Below are positions 1 to 8,011 of a DNA stretch of 19,649 bases, piece by piece; the first letter of the stretch is position 1, and the number at the start of each line of letters is the position of its first letter. The stretch is taken from contig JBAYTD010000046.1 in assembly GCA_041675805.1 (NCBI GenBank), forward strand, positions 1-19,649. Reading direction: 5' to 3'. The notes under the pieces are model-generated. The model did not search any database and was not told where the DNA came from. It saw nothing but the letters and a program-made list of their open reading frames with translations. Position numbers and translations under genes: made by a program. The DNA comes from JANNWF01 sp041675805. GTDB lineage: Bacteria > Pseudomonadota > Gammaproteobacteria > Xanthomonadales > Xanthomonadaceae.

Positions 1-166
1 CCTTTCTTTTGGTCACTTTTCTTTGGCGAAACAAAGAAAAGCGACTCGGCCGCCGCTGAGGCGGACGAAACCCCCGCGACAACCCCAAGTCAGGCGAAGG
101 AAGCCACATGCGAACAGCTTGGACGGCTGCAAGAACGCGACCAGCAGTGGGCCGAGGAAGCAGTAC
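1..166. repeat. Probable dispersed intergenic repeat with strong hairpin
   Basis: No convincing gene lies here. Bases 16-25 (CTTTTCTTTG) and 32-41 (CAAAGAAAAG) form a perfect 10-bp inverted repeat around the 6-base loop GCGAAA, followed by a GC-rich stretch up to the xerC stop. From memory, AT-rich stems of this kind followed by GCCGCC-rich sequence recur between genes in xanthomonad and lysobacter genomes and are often misread as small basic proteins. Only one copy is visible here, so the repeat status is recalled, not shown. The hairpin could also end the xerC transcript, although no clear T-run follows the stem on the minus strand. Confidence 0.5.
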
Positions 167-1090
167 TCAATCCCCGCCAGGCTTGCGGCGGGCGCGCGGG
201 TGGGCGGCGTCGTAGACCTGGGCCAGGCGCTGGAAATCCAGGTGGGTGTAGATCTGCGTGGTGGCGATGTCGGCGTGGCCGAGCAGTTCCTGCACGCCGC
301 GCAGGTCGCCGGAGGATTCCAGCACGTGGCTGGCGAAGGAATGCCGCAAGAGGTGCGGATGCACGCGCTTCCAGATGCCCTGTCGCTGCGCCAGTTGCTT
401 GATCCGTTTCTGCACCGCGCGCGGGCCGATGGCGGTCTTGCCGCGGGCGGTGAACACGGCGTCGGCGGCGTCGGCGGCGGAGTGCGCGGCGAGTGCCGCC
501 AGCGCTTCGCGGGCGTGGCGGCCGACCGGCACGATGCGCGTCTTGCCGCCCTTGCCGAGCACGCGGACCAGGCCGTCGACGAGGTCGAGGTCGCGCCAGC
601 GGAGGTTGCACAGTTCGGACAGGCGCAGGCCGGAGGAATAGAACAGTTCGAGCATGGCGCGGTCACGCAGCGGCCTGGGGCCGGCATCGAGCGGGACTTC
701 GACCAGTTGCGCCGCCTCGTCGGCGTCGAGCGTCTGCGGCAGGCGCTGCGCCGCCTTCGGCGCGCGCAGGCCGAGGCTGGGATCGCGGTCCAGCAGGCCG
801 CGCGCCAGCGCGTCGCGGAAGAAGCCGCGCCAGGCCGACAGGCGGCGCTGCACGCTGCGCGCCGACAGATCGCGGCGATGCTCGTTGGCGACGAAGCCGC
901 GCAGGCGCTCGCCATCGAGCGCGCGCCAGTCGATGCCGGCGTCGTCCATGTGGGCGATCAGGCGCGCCAGGTCCCGGCGGTAGGCGTCCAGCGTGTGCGG
1001 CGAGGCACCGCGCTCAACGCGCAGGCGCTGCAGATAGTCCTCGACCTCGGCGGCCAGCGGCGCGACGGCGCTGGCGCGCGGTTCAGTCAC
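167..1090 (-). CDS. xerC: Tyrosine recombinase XerC
   Basis: Site-specific recombinase that works with XerD at dif to resolve chromosome dimers, in the cytoplasm at the septum. The 307-aa length is normal for the family. The N-terminal SAM-like core-binding domain covers about residues 10-100 and the catalytic domain about 120-300. All catalytic residues are present: R156 (GLRLSEL), K180 (GKGGK), H246 and R249 (HLLRH), H272 (LLGHADIATT) and nucleophile Y281. The start is GTG at 1090, in an 8-base overlap GTGACTGA with the stop of the upstream DUF484 gene, so the two are translationally coupled. The lptM-dapF-DUF484-xerC order is the conserved gammaproteobacterial housekeeping arrangement, which argues for XerC and against a phage or integron integrase. 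Confidence 0.95.
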   Translation of the reverse strand: MTEPRASAVAPLAAEVEDYLQRLRVERGASPHTLDAYRRDLARLIAHMDDAGIDWRALDGERLRGFVANEHRRDLSARSVQRRLSAWRGFFRDALARGLLDRDPSLGLRAPKAAQRLPQTLDADEAAQLVEVPLDAGPRPLRDRAMLELFYSSGLRLSELCNLRWRDLDLVDGLVRVLGKGGKTRIVPVGRHAREALAALAAHSAADAADAVFTARGKTAIGPRAVQKRIKQLAQRQGIWKRVHPHLLRHSFASHVLESSGDLRGVQELLGHADIATTQIYTHLDFQRLAQVYDAAHPRARRKPGGD

Positions 1091-1760
1091 TGAAGCGGTC
1101 GAGCGCGGCGGTCAGGGCGTCGGCCATCAGGCGCAGGAACAAGGTGCCCATGCCGGGATAGAAGCGGTTGGCATCCTGGCTGCCGATGGCGAGCAGGCCG
1201 TAGCCGAACAGCGACATCAGGGCGGCCGACTGCGCCGTTGCGGCGGCGTCGTCGAACAGCAGGTCGAGCTTGTCCTGTTGCAGGCGTCCGCACAGCGGTT
1301 CGCCGGCGGCGACGAAATCGCGGAAGGCGGCCATCCGCGCGTCGCTGGCCGGGATGATGCGCAACCAGTCGGTGGCCTCCAGCCCGGCCAGCGGCGCGTA
1401 CAGCACCAGCCGCACCTGTTCGCTGCCGAAGTCCTCGCGCAGGCTGGCGACCATGCTGCGCACGGTGCCGGCGGCGTCGCGGGCGCGCATCAGCGCCAGG
1501 CACAACTGGTGCGTGCGCACGGTCAGGCGCTCGTTCTCCTGGGCGTTGGCGAACAGTTCCTGCAGACGGCGATTCAGTTCGCGGTTCTTGTCGCGGAGGA
1601 TTTCCAGTTGATAGCTCGCCAGCGAGGTGGCGCTGCCTTCGTCGCGCGGCACCTGGAGCAGCAGGGCGAGGTCGGGATGCTCGGCGAGGAAGCCCGGATG
1701 CCGGCGCAGGTAACTCGCCACGGCGATGGCGCTGGGTTCCTCGTGCGGGGATTCGCTCAT
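1083..1760 (-). CDS. DUF484 family protein
   Basis: Predicted 225-aa cytoplasmic protein of the DUF484 (YigA-like) family, which has a GAF-like fold and no established reaction. The N-terminal part (YLRRHPGFLAEHPDLA, near residues 16-31) is the family hallmark. A helical, probably coiled-coil stretch (EILRDKNRELNRRLQELF) follows, then a GAF-like domain to the end. The reading frame stays open far upstream, but the true start is ATG 1760: it overlaps the dapF stop as ATGA and has AAGGAG about 10 bases upstream. The alternative ATG at 1769 would sit almost on top of that ribosome site. The gene lies between dapF and xerC, as in many gammaproteobacteria. The family call is firm; the function is unknown. 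Confidence 0.88.
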   Translation of the reverse strand: MSESPHEEPSAIAVASYLRRHPGFLAEHPDLALLLQVPRDEGSATSLASYQLEILRDKNRELNRRLQELFANAQENERLTVRTHQLCLALMRARDAAGTVRSMVASLREDFGSEQVRLVLYAPLAGLEATDWLRIIPASDARMAAFRDFVAAGEPLCGRLQQDKLDLLFDDAAATAQSAALMSLFGYGLLAIGSQDANRFYPGMGTLFLRLMADALTAALDRFSD

Positions 1761-2605
1761 GCCAACCATTCTCCTTCGAATACGAATGCGGTCGGGCCGC
1801 GCAGTTGCACCGGGGCCGATCCGCCCGGCCAGGTCACGTCGAGCGTGCCGCCGGGCAGTTCCACCGCGACCCGCGCATCGAGCAGGCCGCGCCGCGACAG
1901 CGCCGCCACCGCCGCGCAGGCACCGCTGCCGCAGGCCAGTGTTTCGCCGACGCCGCGCTCGGCGACGCGCAGGCGGATGCGCGCGCGGTCGAGCGGCTGC
2001 GCGAGGCCGACGTTGCAGCTTTCGGGAAAGCGCGGGTCGGACTGGATCGCGGCGGCGATCCGGGCGAGATCGGCAGCGGCGACGTCGTCGGTCTGCACCA
2101 CGGCGTGCGGGTTGCCCATCGACAGCGCCTGGAACCAGATCGTCCGGCCATCGATGTCGAGGCGATGGCGCTCGGCCGGAGGTGCGTCGAAGGGGATCGA
2201 TGCGGGCTCGAAATCCGGCGCTTGCAGGCTGACGCAGATCGCGCCATCGGCGTCGATGGTGGCCGCCACCGGCCCGCTGGGGCTGTCCAGCAGGGTCGAT
2301 TGGCCGGTGCCGATCAGACCGTCGCGCTGCGCCCAGGCGAGGATGCAGCGCGCGCCGTTGCCGCATTGGCCGGAGTCGCTGCCATCGGCGTTGCGGATGC
2401 CGTAGGCGAGCAGCGCGCCGGGCGTGCGTGCGGGTTCGATGGTCAGCAACTGGTCGCAGCCGACACCGCGATGGCGGTCGCACAGGCGCTGCACCAGCTC
2501 CCTCGGCAGCGGCACGTCGTGGCTGCGGCGGTCGATGACGACGAAGTCGTTGCCGGCACCGTGCATCTTGCTGAAACGCAGCGCCGGGGCGGCGGCCGGG
2601 ATCAT
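1757..2605 (-). CDS. dapF: Diaminopimelate epimerase DapF
   Basis: Converts LL-diaminopimelate to meso-diaminopimelate, the precursor of lysine and of the peptidoglycan cross-link residue, in the cytoplasm. It is 282 aa from ATG 2605, the usual length. The diagnostic N-terminus FSKMHGAGNDFVVID is at residues 11-25. The two active-site cysteines are C81 (GQCGNGARC) and C225 (ACGSGACA), with the same 144-residue spacing as in the E. coli enzyme. A longer frame from a GTG at 2692 is open, but it runs across the overlapping lptM gene and adds no conserved sequence. The chosen ATG overlaps the lptM stop as ATGA, and the dapF stop overlaps the next gene in the same way, so the operon is translationally coupled. 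Confidence 0.96.
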   Translation of the reverse strand: MIPAAAPALRFSKMHGAGNDFVVIDRRSHDVPLPRELVQRLCDRHRGVGCDQLLTIEPARTPGALLAYGIRNADGSDSGQCGNGARCILAWAQRDGLIGTGQSTLLDSPSGPVAATIDADGAICVSLQAPDFEPASIPFDAPPAERHRLDIDGRTIWFQALSMGNPHAVVQTDDVAAADLARIAAAIQSDPRFPESCNVGLAQPLDRARIRLRVAERGVGETLACGSGACAAVAALSRRGLLDARVAVELPGGTLDVTWPGGSAPVQLRGPTAFVFEGEWLA

Positions 2606-2715
2606 GACTGGGCGGCGGGCGGCGTGCCGGGGCGCACCAGTTCGCCCTTGTTGCCGCAGGCGCACAGGGCGAGGCTGAGGGTGACGAGGCACAGGCAGAA
2701 CAGGACGCGGCGCAT
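2602..2715 (-). CDS. lptM: Small lipoprotein LptM (YifL-like)
   Basis: A 37-aa protein. It has a basic start (MRR), a hydrophobic helix and a lipobox L-C-A-C with acylated C20, followed directly by GNKGELVRPG. The CGxKGxLxxP pattern after the lipidated cysteine is the signature of LptM/YifL. In E. coli this outer-membrane lipoprotein binds the LptDE translocon and helps LptD mature. Its position, with the TGA overlapping the dapF ATG (ATGA), is the conserved location of the gene. Several extra cysteines (C7, C9, C18) in the signal helix are unusual. A -10-like TATACT lies about 35 bases upstream, and no strong ribosome site is visible. Confidence 0.85.
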   Translation of the reverse strand: MRRVLFCLCLVTLSLALCACGNKGELVRPGTPPAAQS

Positions 2716-2744
2716 CGGGCGGGCCCGGCTGGGAAGATCGCAGC

Positions 2745-2752
2745 GAGTATAG
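2745..2752 (-). promoter_or_regulatory. Putative promoter of the lptM-dapF-DUF484-xerC operon
   Basis: On the minus strand a -10-like TATACT lies about 35 bases before the lptM ATG, in otherwise very GC-rich sequence and just downstream of the terminator of the preceding gene. No good -35 hexamer was found at the usual spacing, so the call rests on the -10 and its position. Confidence 0.4.
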
Positions 2753-2773
2753 CGGCGCGCGTTGGCGGCCGGG

Positions 2774-2806
2774 AAAACGGCGGGCGCGGCGACGATGCCG
2801 CGCCCG
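2774..2806 (-). terminator. Rho-independent terminator after the prolyl oligopeptidase gene
   Basis: Bases 2781-2790 (CGGGCGCGGC) and 2797-2806 (GCCGCGCCCG) form a perfect 10-bp stem with a 6-base loop. On the minus strand the stem is followed by CCGTTTTCCC, a short T-run. It starts 10 bases after the stop codon of the gene ending at 2816. Confidence 0.65.
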
Positions 2807-2815
2807 CGTCGAGCT

Positions 2816-4993
2816 TCAGTGCGTGCTGTCGCCGTGCTGGCGGGCCGGCATCAGCTTCTGCTTGAAGAAGGTATAGGCCAGCGCCTGCATGTGGGCGCGC
2901 TGGGCGTTGTCGGCCGCGCCGCCGTGGCCGCCTTCGATGTTCTCGTAGTAGGTCACGTCGTGGCCCTGCTCCTGCATGCGGGCGAACATCTTGCGGGCGT
3001 GGCCGGGGTGGACGCGGTCGTCGCGGGTGGAGGTGGTGAACAGCACCGGCGGATAGGTCACGTCGGCCTTGACGTTGTGGTATGGCGAGTAGCGCTGCAG
3101 GAAGGCCCAGTCGTCGGTGTCCGGGTTGCCGTATTCGGCCATCCACGAGGCACCGGCGAGCAGCTTGTTGTAGCGCTTCATGTCGAGCAGCGGCACCTGG
3201 CAGACCACCGCGCCGAACAACTGCGGATAGAGCACGGCCATGTTGCCCACCAGCAGGCCGCCGTTGCTGCCACCCTGGATGCCCAGGTGTGCCGGCGAGG
3301 TGATCTTGCGGGCGATCAGGTCCTCGGCGACGGCGGCGAAGTCCTCGTAGGCGCGGATGCGGTTCTCGCGCAGCGCCGCCTGGTGCCAGCGCGGGCCGTA
3401 CTCGCCGCCGCCACGGATGTTGGCGACCACGTAGACGCCGCCTTCCTGCAGCCAGCCGCGACCGACGCCGGCGCTGTAGCCGGGCGTCAGCGAGACTTCG
3501 AAACCGCCGTAGCCGTACAGCAGGGTCGGGTTCTGGCCGTTGGCGGCGATATCCTTGCGCGCCACCATGAAGTACGGCACGCGGGTGCCGTCGCGGCTGG
3601 TGGCGAAGTTCTGGCTGATCGCGTATTCGCTGGCGTCGAAGAAGGCCGGCAACTGCTTGAGCAGGGTCGGCTCGCCGCCGCCGATTTCGCCCAGATAGAG
3701 CGAGGTCGGCGTCAGGTAATCGGTGACGGTCATGAAGAATTCGTTGGATTCCTCGTCGTCCACCGCGCGGATGCCGACCGTGCCGAAGGCCGGCAGGTGC
3801 GGCAGCGGGGTGCGCGTCCAGACGCCCTCGGCGGAGGGCGCGACCAGGTAGATGCGGTTCTTCACGTCTTCCAGGACGTTGATGAAGTAGTGGTCGCGGG
3901 TGGCACCGAAGCCGGCCAGCGAGCTGTGCTCGTCGGGCGCGAAGACCACGCCGAGTTCGCGCTTGCCGGCCATGTAGTCGTCGAAATCGGCGGCCAGCAG
4001 GGAGCCGGCCGGATGGGTCTTGCCGGCCACCGTCCACGGCTCGCGCAGCTCGATGGTCAGCCACTGGCGGGTGACCGACTTGTTGGCAGAGTCCGGCGCG
4101 TCGATCTTGCTCAGCTTGCCGTCGGCACCGCGCAGGTACAGCTCATTGGTGTAGAACGAGGGCGAGCGGTAGACGAGGTCGCGCTCGAAGCCGGGCGTGT
4201 GGTCGTGGAAGGCACCGACGGCTACGTCTTCCTTCTTGCCCTCGAACACGACGACGGCCTGTTCCATCGGCGTGCCGCGCTTCCATTCCTTGACGATGCG
4301 TGCATAGCCGGAGTCGGTCATCGAGCCGTCGCCGAAATCGGTCGCCACGTAGACCGTGTCCTCGTCGATCCAGCCCAGCGAGCCCTTGGCTTCGGGGCGG
4401 AAATAGCCGCCTTCGACCCACTGCCGGGTTTGCAGGTCGAACTCGCGGGTCACGTCGGCATCGGCACCGCCGCGCGACAGGTCGACCAGGCAGCGCCGCC
4501 ATGGCGCGTCCTTGTCCCTGGGACGCAGGCAGGAGGCACCGTGCCAGACCCAGTTCTCGCCCTCGGCGCTGTTCAGTGCGTCGATGTCGATCAGCGTTTC
4601 CCACTGCGGGCTGGCCTTGCGGTATTCGGCCGGCGTGGTGCGCCGCCACAGGCCGCGCGGGTTCTGCTTGTCGGTCCAGAAATTGTAGAAATACTCGCCC
4701 TGCTTGTAGACGTAGGGGATCTTCTCGTCGGAATCGAGCACTGCCAGCAGGTCGGCTTCCAACTCGGCGAAGCCGGGAGCGGAGTCGATCTGCTCGCGGG
4801 TCACCGCGTTGCGCGCGCGGACCCAGTCGAGCGCGGCGTCGCCGCCGACATCCTCCAGCCACAGATGGGGATCCTCGGCCTCGCTCGGGACCGCCACGGC
4901 GGGTTGCGGTGCAACGGCCTTATCGGTCACCGGCGCACAGGCCGACAACAGCAGCAGCCCGGCCGGCAGCCAGGCAAGAAAAGCACGGGACAT
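2816..4993 (-). CDS. Prolyl oligopeptidase family serine peptidase (S9A), lipoprotein
   Basis: A 725-aa peptidase of the prolyl oligopeptidase family (S9A), which cleaves short peptides after proline. The N-terminus is a lipoprotein signal with lipobox L16-S17-A18-C19. A/P residues follow the cysteine, with no Asp at +2, so an outer-membrane location facing the periplasm is likely. The beta-propeller covers roughly residues 100-450 and the alpha/beta-hydrolase domain the remainder. The catalytic triad is visible: S576 in GGSNGG, Asp at 658/659 in TRDDRVHPGH, and H690 in EGGHGG. ATG 4993 is chosen over the more upstream in-frame ATG at 5032 because it begins the signal peptide and has GGAG about 7 bases upstream. 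It is apparently transcribed alone, ending in a hairpin terminator. Confidence 0.93.
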   Translation of the reverse strand: MSRAFLAWLPAGLLLLSACAPVTDKAVAPQPAVAVPSEAEDPHLWLEDVGGDAALDWVRARNAVTREQIDSAPGFAELEADLLAVLDSDEKIPYVYKQGEYFYNFWTDKQNPRGLWRRTTPAEYRKASPQWETLIDIDALNSAEGENWVWHGASCLRPRDKDAPWRRCLVDLSRGGADADVTREFDLQTRQWVEGGYFRPEAKGSLGWIDEDTVYVATDFGDGSMTDSGYARIVKEWKRGTPMEQAVVVFEGKKEDVAVGAFHDHTPGFERDLVYRSPSFYTNELYLRGADGKLSKIDAPDSANKSVTRQWLTIELREPWTVAGKTHPAGSLLAADFDDYMAGKRELGVVFAPDEHSSLAGFGATRDHYFINVLEDVKNRIYLVAPSAEGVWTRTPLPHLPAFGTVGIRAVDDEESNEFFMTVTDYLTPTSLYLGEIGGGEPTLLKQLPAFFDASEYAISQNFATSRDGTRVPYFMVARKDIAANGQNPTLLYGYGGFEVSLTPGYSAGVGRGWLQEGGVYVVANIRGGGEYGPRWHQAALRENRIRAYEDFAAVAEDLIARKITSPAHLGIQGGSNGGLLVGNMAVLYPQLFGAVVCQVPLLDMKRYNKLLAGASWMAEYGNPDTDDWAFLQRYSPYHNVKADVTYPPVLFTTSTRDDRVHPGHARKMFARMQEQGHDVTYYENIEGGHGGAADNAQRAHMQALAYTFFKQKLMPARQHGDSTH

Positions 4994-5090
4994 GGACAGG
5001 CTCCGATCAGCATGGACCGGCAAAACTACCATGCCGCCGGTTGCGCGACCGCCGGCCGGAAGTCATGGATGGCGGCAAGGCGAAACGCGT

Positions 5091-7685
5091 TCAGTGATGC
5101 AGTTCGCCTTGCGACGCCGCCAACGCGGTCTGGGCCTTGCGGGTGACGGGGTGCTCCGCGCCGAACAGCGTTTCCAGCGCCTGCACAGCCTGCCGACGCA
5201 GCGCGAGGGCTTCCTCGACCTGGCCGTGCCGGGCCAGCGCATCGGCCAGCAACAGGGCCGCGCGCGGTTGCTCGTCGGTATCGGTCTGATCGCTGGCTTC
5301 GAAACGGACGAATGCCTCGCGCGCCGTCGGCAGGACGGCCGGATCATCGTGCGCCCGCAGCGCCGCCAGGGCGGTATGGGCCAACAGGACGGACGGGCTT
5401 TCGATGTCGCGGGCGGCGCTCAGGCGCGGGATGGCGGCCTCCAGCAGGGTCAGCGCCTCGACCGTTTGACCGTGTTCGAGCAGGCCCAGCGCCCAGTTCA
5501 GTTCGGCGTTGCCGCGCGGCAGTGGCGGCAGCCGCTCGATGACGCCGACGAACAGCGCGTTGGCCGCCGCGACATCGCCCTGCGCCATGGCGACGCGGGC
5601 GCGCAGGGTGTCGCCGGCAAGCACCACGTGGTGCTCCTTGCCCAGTGTGCGTGCGCCCAGCGCCTGCGTCTGCGTGATCATGTCGAGTGCTTCCTGATGG
5701 CGGCCCTGGCCGAGCAGCGCCCAGGCGATGCCGCCCAGCGCGTACACGCGCCGCGACTCCGGTGCCTCGCTGGACAGCAGCAACCGGTCCAGATCGCGGT
5801 AGCGCTGTTCGGCCTCGACGTAGCGGTCGCCGGTCAGGTAGGCAGCGGCGAGGTTGTTGTAGTCCACCGCCAGATCGGCCGAACGCAGGTCGGGTAGTGC
5901 CCGGCGGTCTACGAGGATGCGTTCGTGCAGGGCGATGGCCTCCCTGAAACGCTGCCGCGTGGTGGCGAGGTTGGCAAGCAGGGCGCGGGCGCGGATCCTG
6001 GCCAGTCGATGGTCGCCGCGCATGGTGTCGAACAGCGCCAGGGCGCGCGACGCGGCGGCTTCCGATTCGTCCAGCCGCGCCAGCACCTTGTAGACGATGG
6101 CCAGATTGGACAGCGCGCTGGCCAGCGAGGCGTCGCGCTGGTCGCCGGCCGGCAGGTTCTCGAACTCGGCCACCGCGCGTTGCAGATGGCCGAGGGCGAA
6201 GTCGGGGTCGCCGAGATCGGCCAGCGCGCTGCCCAGCTTGCCGCGCAGGATGGCGCGCAGGTCGTGGGCGCTGTCCAGTTCATCGTCCAGCCGTTCCAGC
6301 CCCTCGCGCAGCAGCGCGGTGACGGTCATGTCGTTGTAGCTCTGCGTTGGCGTCGCATGGGTGAACAGCGACATGACGAAATCGAAGGTCTGCTGCGTGC
6401 GCTCGGCCTGTTCGCGCGCCACCGAGGCCTGCCACAGGGCGATGCCGAGCCCGGCCAGCAACGCCAGCAGCACGGCGCTGGCGCTGCCGACGGCGAAGCG
6501 ATGGCGGGTGACGAACTTGCGCATGCGATAGCCGGCGGTGTCCGGCTGGGCGGTGATCGGCCGACCGTCCAGCCAGCGGCGCAGGTCGTCGGCGAGTTGC
6601 GCCGCGCCGGCATAGCGCCGCGCCGGTTCCGGTTGCAGCGCCTTGGCGACGATGGTGTCGAGATCGCCGCTCAGCTCGCGGGCGCTGATCGCGCCCTGCA
6701 CGGTCTGCGCGCCGTGGCTGCGCTCGCGCAGTGCCTGGCTGGGGCGCGGTGCGGTTTCCTGCGCCAGCCCGGCCAGCAGCCGCTCGGGCGAGGTTCCGCG
6801 CCCCGGATGCGGCGTGCGCCCGGTCAGCAGTTCATACAGCAGCGCGCCCAGCGCGTAGACATCGGTGGCGGTGCCGGCGGCCTCGCCCATGATCTGTTCC
6901 GGTGCCGCGTAGGCGGGCGAAAACAGGCGCATGCCGGTGCCGGTGAGGCGGCTGTCGGCGCTGTCATCGAGCAGCCGGGCGATGCCGAAATCGAGCACGC
7001 GGACGCGGCCCTGGGCGTCGACCAGCACATTGGAGGGCTTGAGGTCGCGATGGACGATGAGCTGCGCCTGCGCATGCGCCACCGCAGCGCAGACCTGGAG
7101 CAGCAACTCCACCCGGCTGCGCGCATCGGCTGCCTGCGCATTGGCGTGGCTGACCAGATCGACGCCGCGCACGAACTCCATCGCGTACCACGGCGTGCCG
7201 TCCTCGGTGACGCCGCCATCGAGCAGGCGGGCGATGCCCGGATGGTCGAGGCGGGCGAGGATGCGCCGCTCGCGGGCGAAGCGCTCGCGCAGTACGGGAC
7301 TGTCCATCAGCGGGCGGATCAGCTTGATCGCCACCTGCTGCTGGAAATCGTCGGAGCGCTCGCCGCGCCATACCTCGCCCATGCCACCGACGCCGATGCG
7401 CTCGACCAGGCAATAGTGGCCGACGCGCTTGCCGCGACTGGCACCGGGCCGGGTCGGGCGGCCGTCCTCGCCGACCAGCCGCGACATCATCGTCGCCGCC
7501 GCTTGGCCGACATCGTCGTCGAGCAGGCCGGGCGCATCGTCGGCCGCCAGCAGGCGACGCAGTTCGGCGGCCAGCGCGGCATCGTCGACCGCGATCCGCG
7601 CCAGCCGCGCCGCGCGCTGGCGCGGATCGAGGTCGAACAGCTCGTCGAGCAGGGGCGAGAGGCGTGGCCAGTCGTTGTCGTTCAT
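5091..7685 (-). CDS. Transmembrane Ser/Thr protein kinase with C-terminal TPR region
   Basis: An 864-aa bacterial Hanks-type kinase. The Gly loop IGVGGMGEVW is at 97-106, the ATP lysine K121 in VAIKLI, the catalytic loop HRDLKPSNV at 212-220, DFG at 232-234, APE at 261-263 and DVYALG at 275-280, so it should be active. One membrane helix spans about 399-420. Residues from about 430 to the end are helical TPR-like repeats, which would face the periplasm. The frame is open upstream, but ATG 7685 is preferred because the extra N-terminus is low-complexity; no strong ribosome site marks it. In xanthomonads and vibrios such kinases are encoded beside, and activate, ECF sigma factors like the one at 16632-17201 here. 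A relic of such a sigma gene lies just upstream. The substrate is unproven. Confidence 0.92.
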   Translation of the reverse strand: MNDNDWPRLSPLLDELFDLDPRQRAARLARIAVDDAALAAELRRLLAADDAPGLLDDDVGQAAATMMSRLVGEDGRPTRPGASRGKRVGHYCLVERIGVGGMGEVWRGERSDDFQQQVAIKLIRPLMDSPVLRERFARERRILARLDHPGIARLLDGGVTEDGTPWYAMEFVRGVDLVSHANAQAADARSRVELLLQVCAAVAHAQAQLIVHRDLKPSNVLVDAQGRVRVLDFGIARLLDDSADSRLTGTGMRLFSPAYAAPEQIMGEAAGTATDVYALGALLYELLTGRTPHPGRGTSPERLLAGLAQETAPRPSQALRERSHGAQTVQGAISARELSGDLDTIVAKALQPEPARRYAGAAQLADDLRRWLDGRPITAQPDTAGYRMRKFVTRHRFAVGSASAVLLALLAGLGIALWQASVAREQAERTQQTFDFVMSLFTHATPTQSYNDMTVTALLREGLERLDDELDSAHDLRAILRGKLGSALADLGDPDFALGHLQRAVAEFENLPAGDQRDASLASALSNLAIVYKVLARLDESEAAASRALALFDTMRGDHRLARIRARALLANLATTRQRFREAIALHERILVDRRALPDLRSADLAVDYNNLAAAYLTGDRYVEAEQRYRDLDRLLLSSEAPESRRVYALGGIAWALLGQGRHQEALDMITQTQALGARTLGKEHHVVLAGDTLRARVAMAQGDVAAANALFVGVIERLPPLPRGNAELNWALGLLEHGQTVEALTLLEAAIPRLSAARDIESPSVLLAHTALAALRAHDDPAVLPTAREAFVRFEASDQTDTDEQPRAALLLADALARHGQVEEALALRRQAVQALETLFGAEHPVTRKAQTALAASQGELHH

Positions 7686-7711
7686 GGCGGCGATCCCGCG
7701 GCGAGGCGATG

Positions 7712-7721
7712 AGTGTAGCCG
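7712..7721 (-). promoter_or_regulatory. Promoter-like element CGGCTACACT before the kinase gene
   Basis: On the minus strand CGGCTACACT (with -10-like TACACT) lies 27 bases before the kinase start. The identical 10-mer precedes the ECF sigma gene at 17237-17246. No clear -35 was found. The shared sequence suggests similar control of the two genes, but TACACT is also a common housekeeping -10. Confidence 0.4.
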
Positions 7722-7804
7722 TCCGGCCAGCAACGGTCCTGCTTGTCGTCGCGGAGACTTTGGCTCGTGCTTCATGCCGGCTTGTCGCGGGCGAAGGTTG
7801 GCGA

Positions 7805-8011
7805 TCAGTGGGAGGAGGAAGGGATCTTCAGGGTCTTTGGGCCACCCGGTTCCTGCCCGACGTCGTCGGTCCCTCCCGCGCCGGCATGTCGAAGATCAAG
7901 CTGTGCCGTCGCCAAGGCGAAGTCCTGTTTGTCGCTATCGTCGTTGCCGCAGGCAGCAAGCGGCAAGGTGACGGGCGGGACGAGCCGAATCAAGTTGCAG
8001 GATGCGTGCAT
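7805..8011 (-). CDS. Small predicted lipoprotein
   Basis: A 68-aa open frame starting at ATG 8011 with AGGAA eight bases upstream, a good ribosome site. The N-terminus (MHASCNLIRLVPPVTLPLAAC) is a short, weakly hydrophobic signal with a lipobox L18-A19-A20-C21. After the cysteine comes an acidic, polar stretch (GNDDSDKQD) and a Gly/Pro-rich tail that looks disordered. It lies between the kinase gene, in the same direction 119 bases downstream, and the sigma-gene relic. It has no recognised family. It could be a sensor or ligand lipoprotein for the kinase, or a decayed leftover; the codon pattern and ribosome site favour a real gene. Confidence 0.5.
   Translation of the reverse strand: MHASCNLIRLVPPVTLPLAACGNDDSDKQDFALATAQLDLRHAGAGGTDDVGQEPGGPKTLKIPSSSH

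Noticed and set aside
167..1090. xerC as the integrase of a mobile element
   Set aside because: The conserved lptM-dapF-DUF484-xerC operon and full XerC similarity show a housekeeping gene; no att sites or cargo boundaries were seen.
23..1093. A 356-codon plus-strand frame across the left end
   Set aside because: It runs antisense to xerC and begins in the dispersed repeat; there is no recognisable domain.
1083..4064. A 993-codon minus-strand frame that would fuse DUF484 to a long N-terminus
   Set aside because: The extra part is the wrong-frame reading of dapF and the peptidase. The DUF484 start at 1760 has an ATGA overlap and a ribosome site.
4994..5090. A hairpin terminator between kinase and peptidase genes
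   Set aside because: CCGCCGG repeats are present, but mostly as direct repeats; no stem longer than 4 bp with a T-run was found.
2762..5146. A 794-codon open frame on the plus strand
   Set aside because: It is the shadow of the prolyl oligopeptidase, whose catalytic triad is intact on the minus strand.
7686..7775. An N-terminal extension of the kinase by 30 residues
   Set aside because: The added residues are low-complexity and Arg/Pro-rich, with no ribosome site. The promoter-like element also lies inside this stretch.
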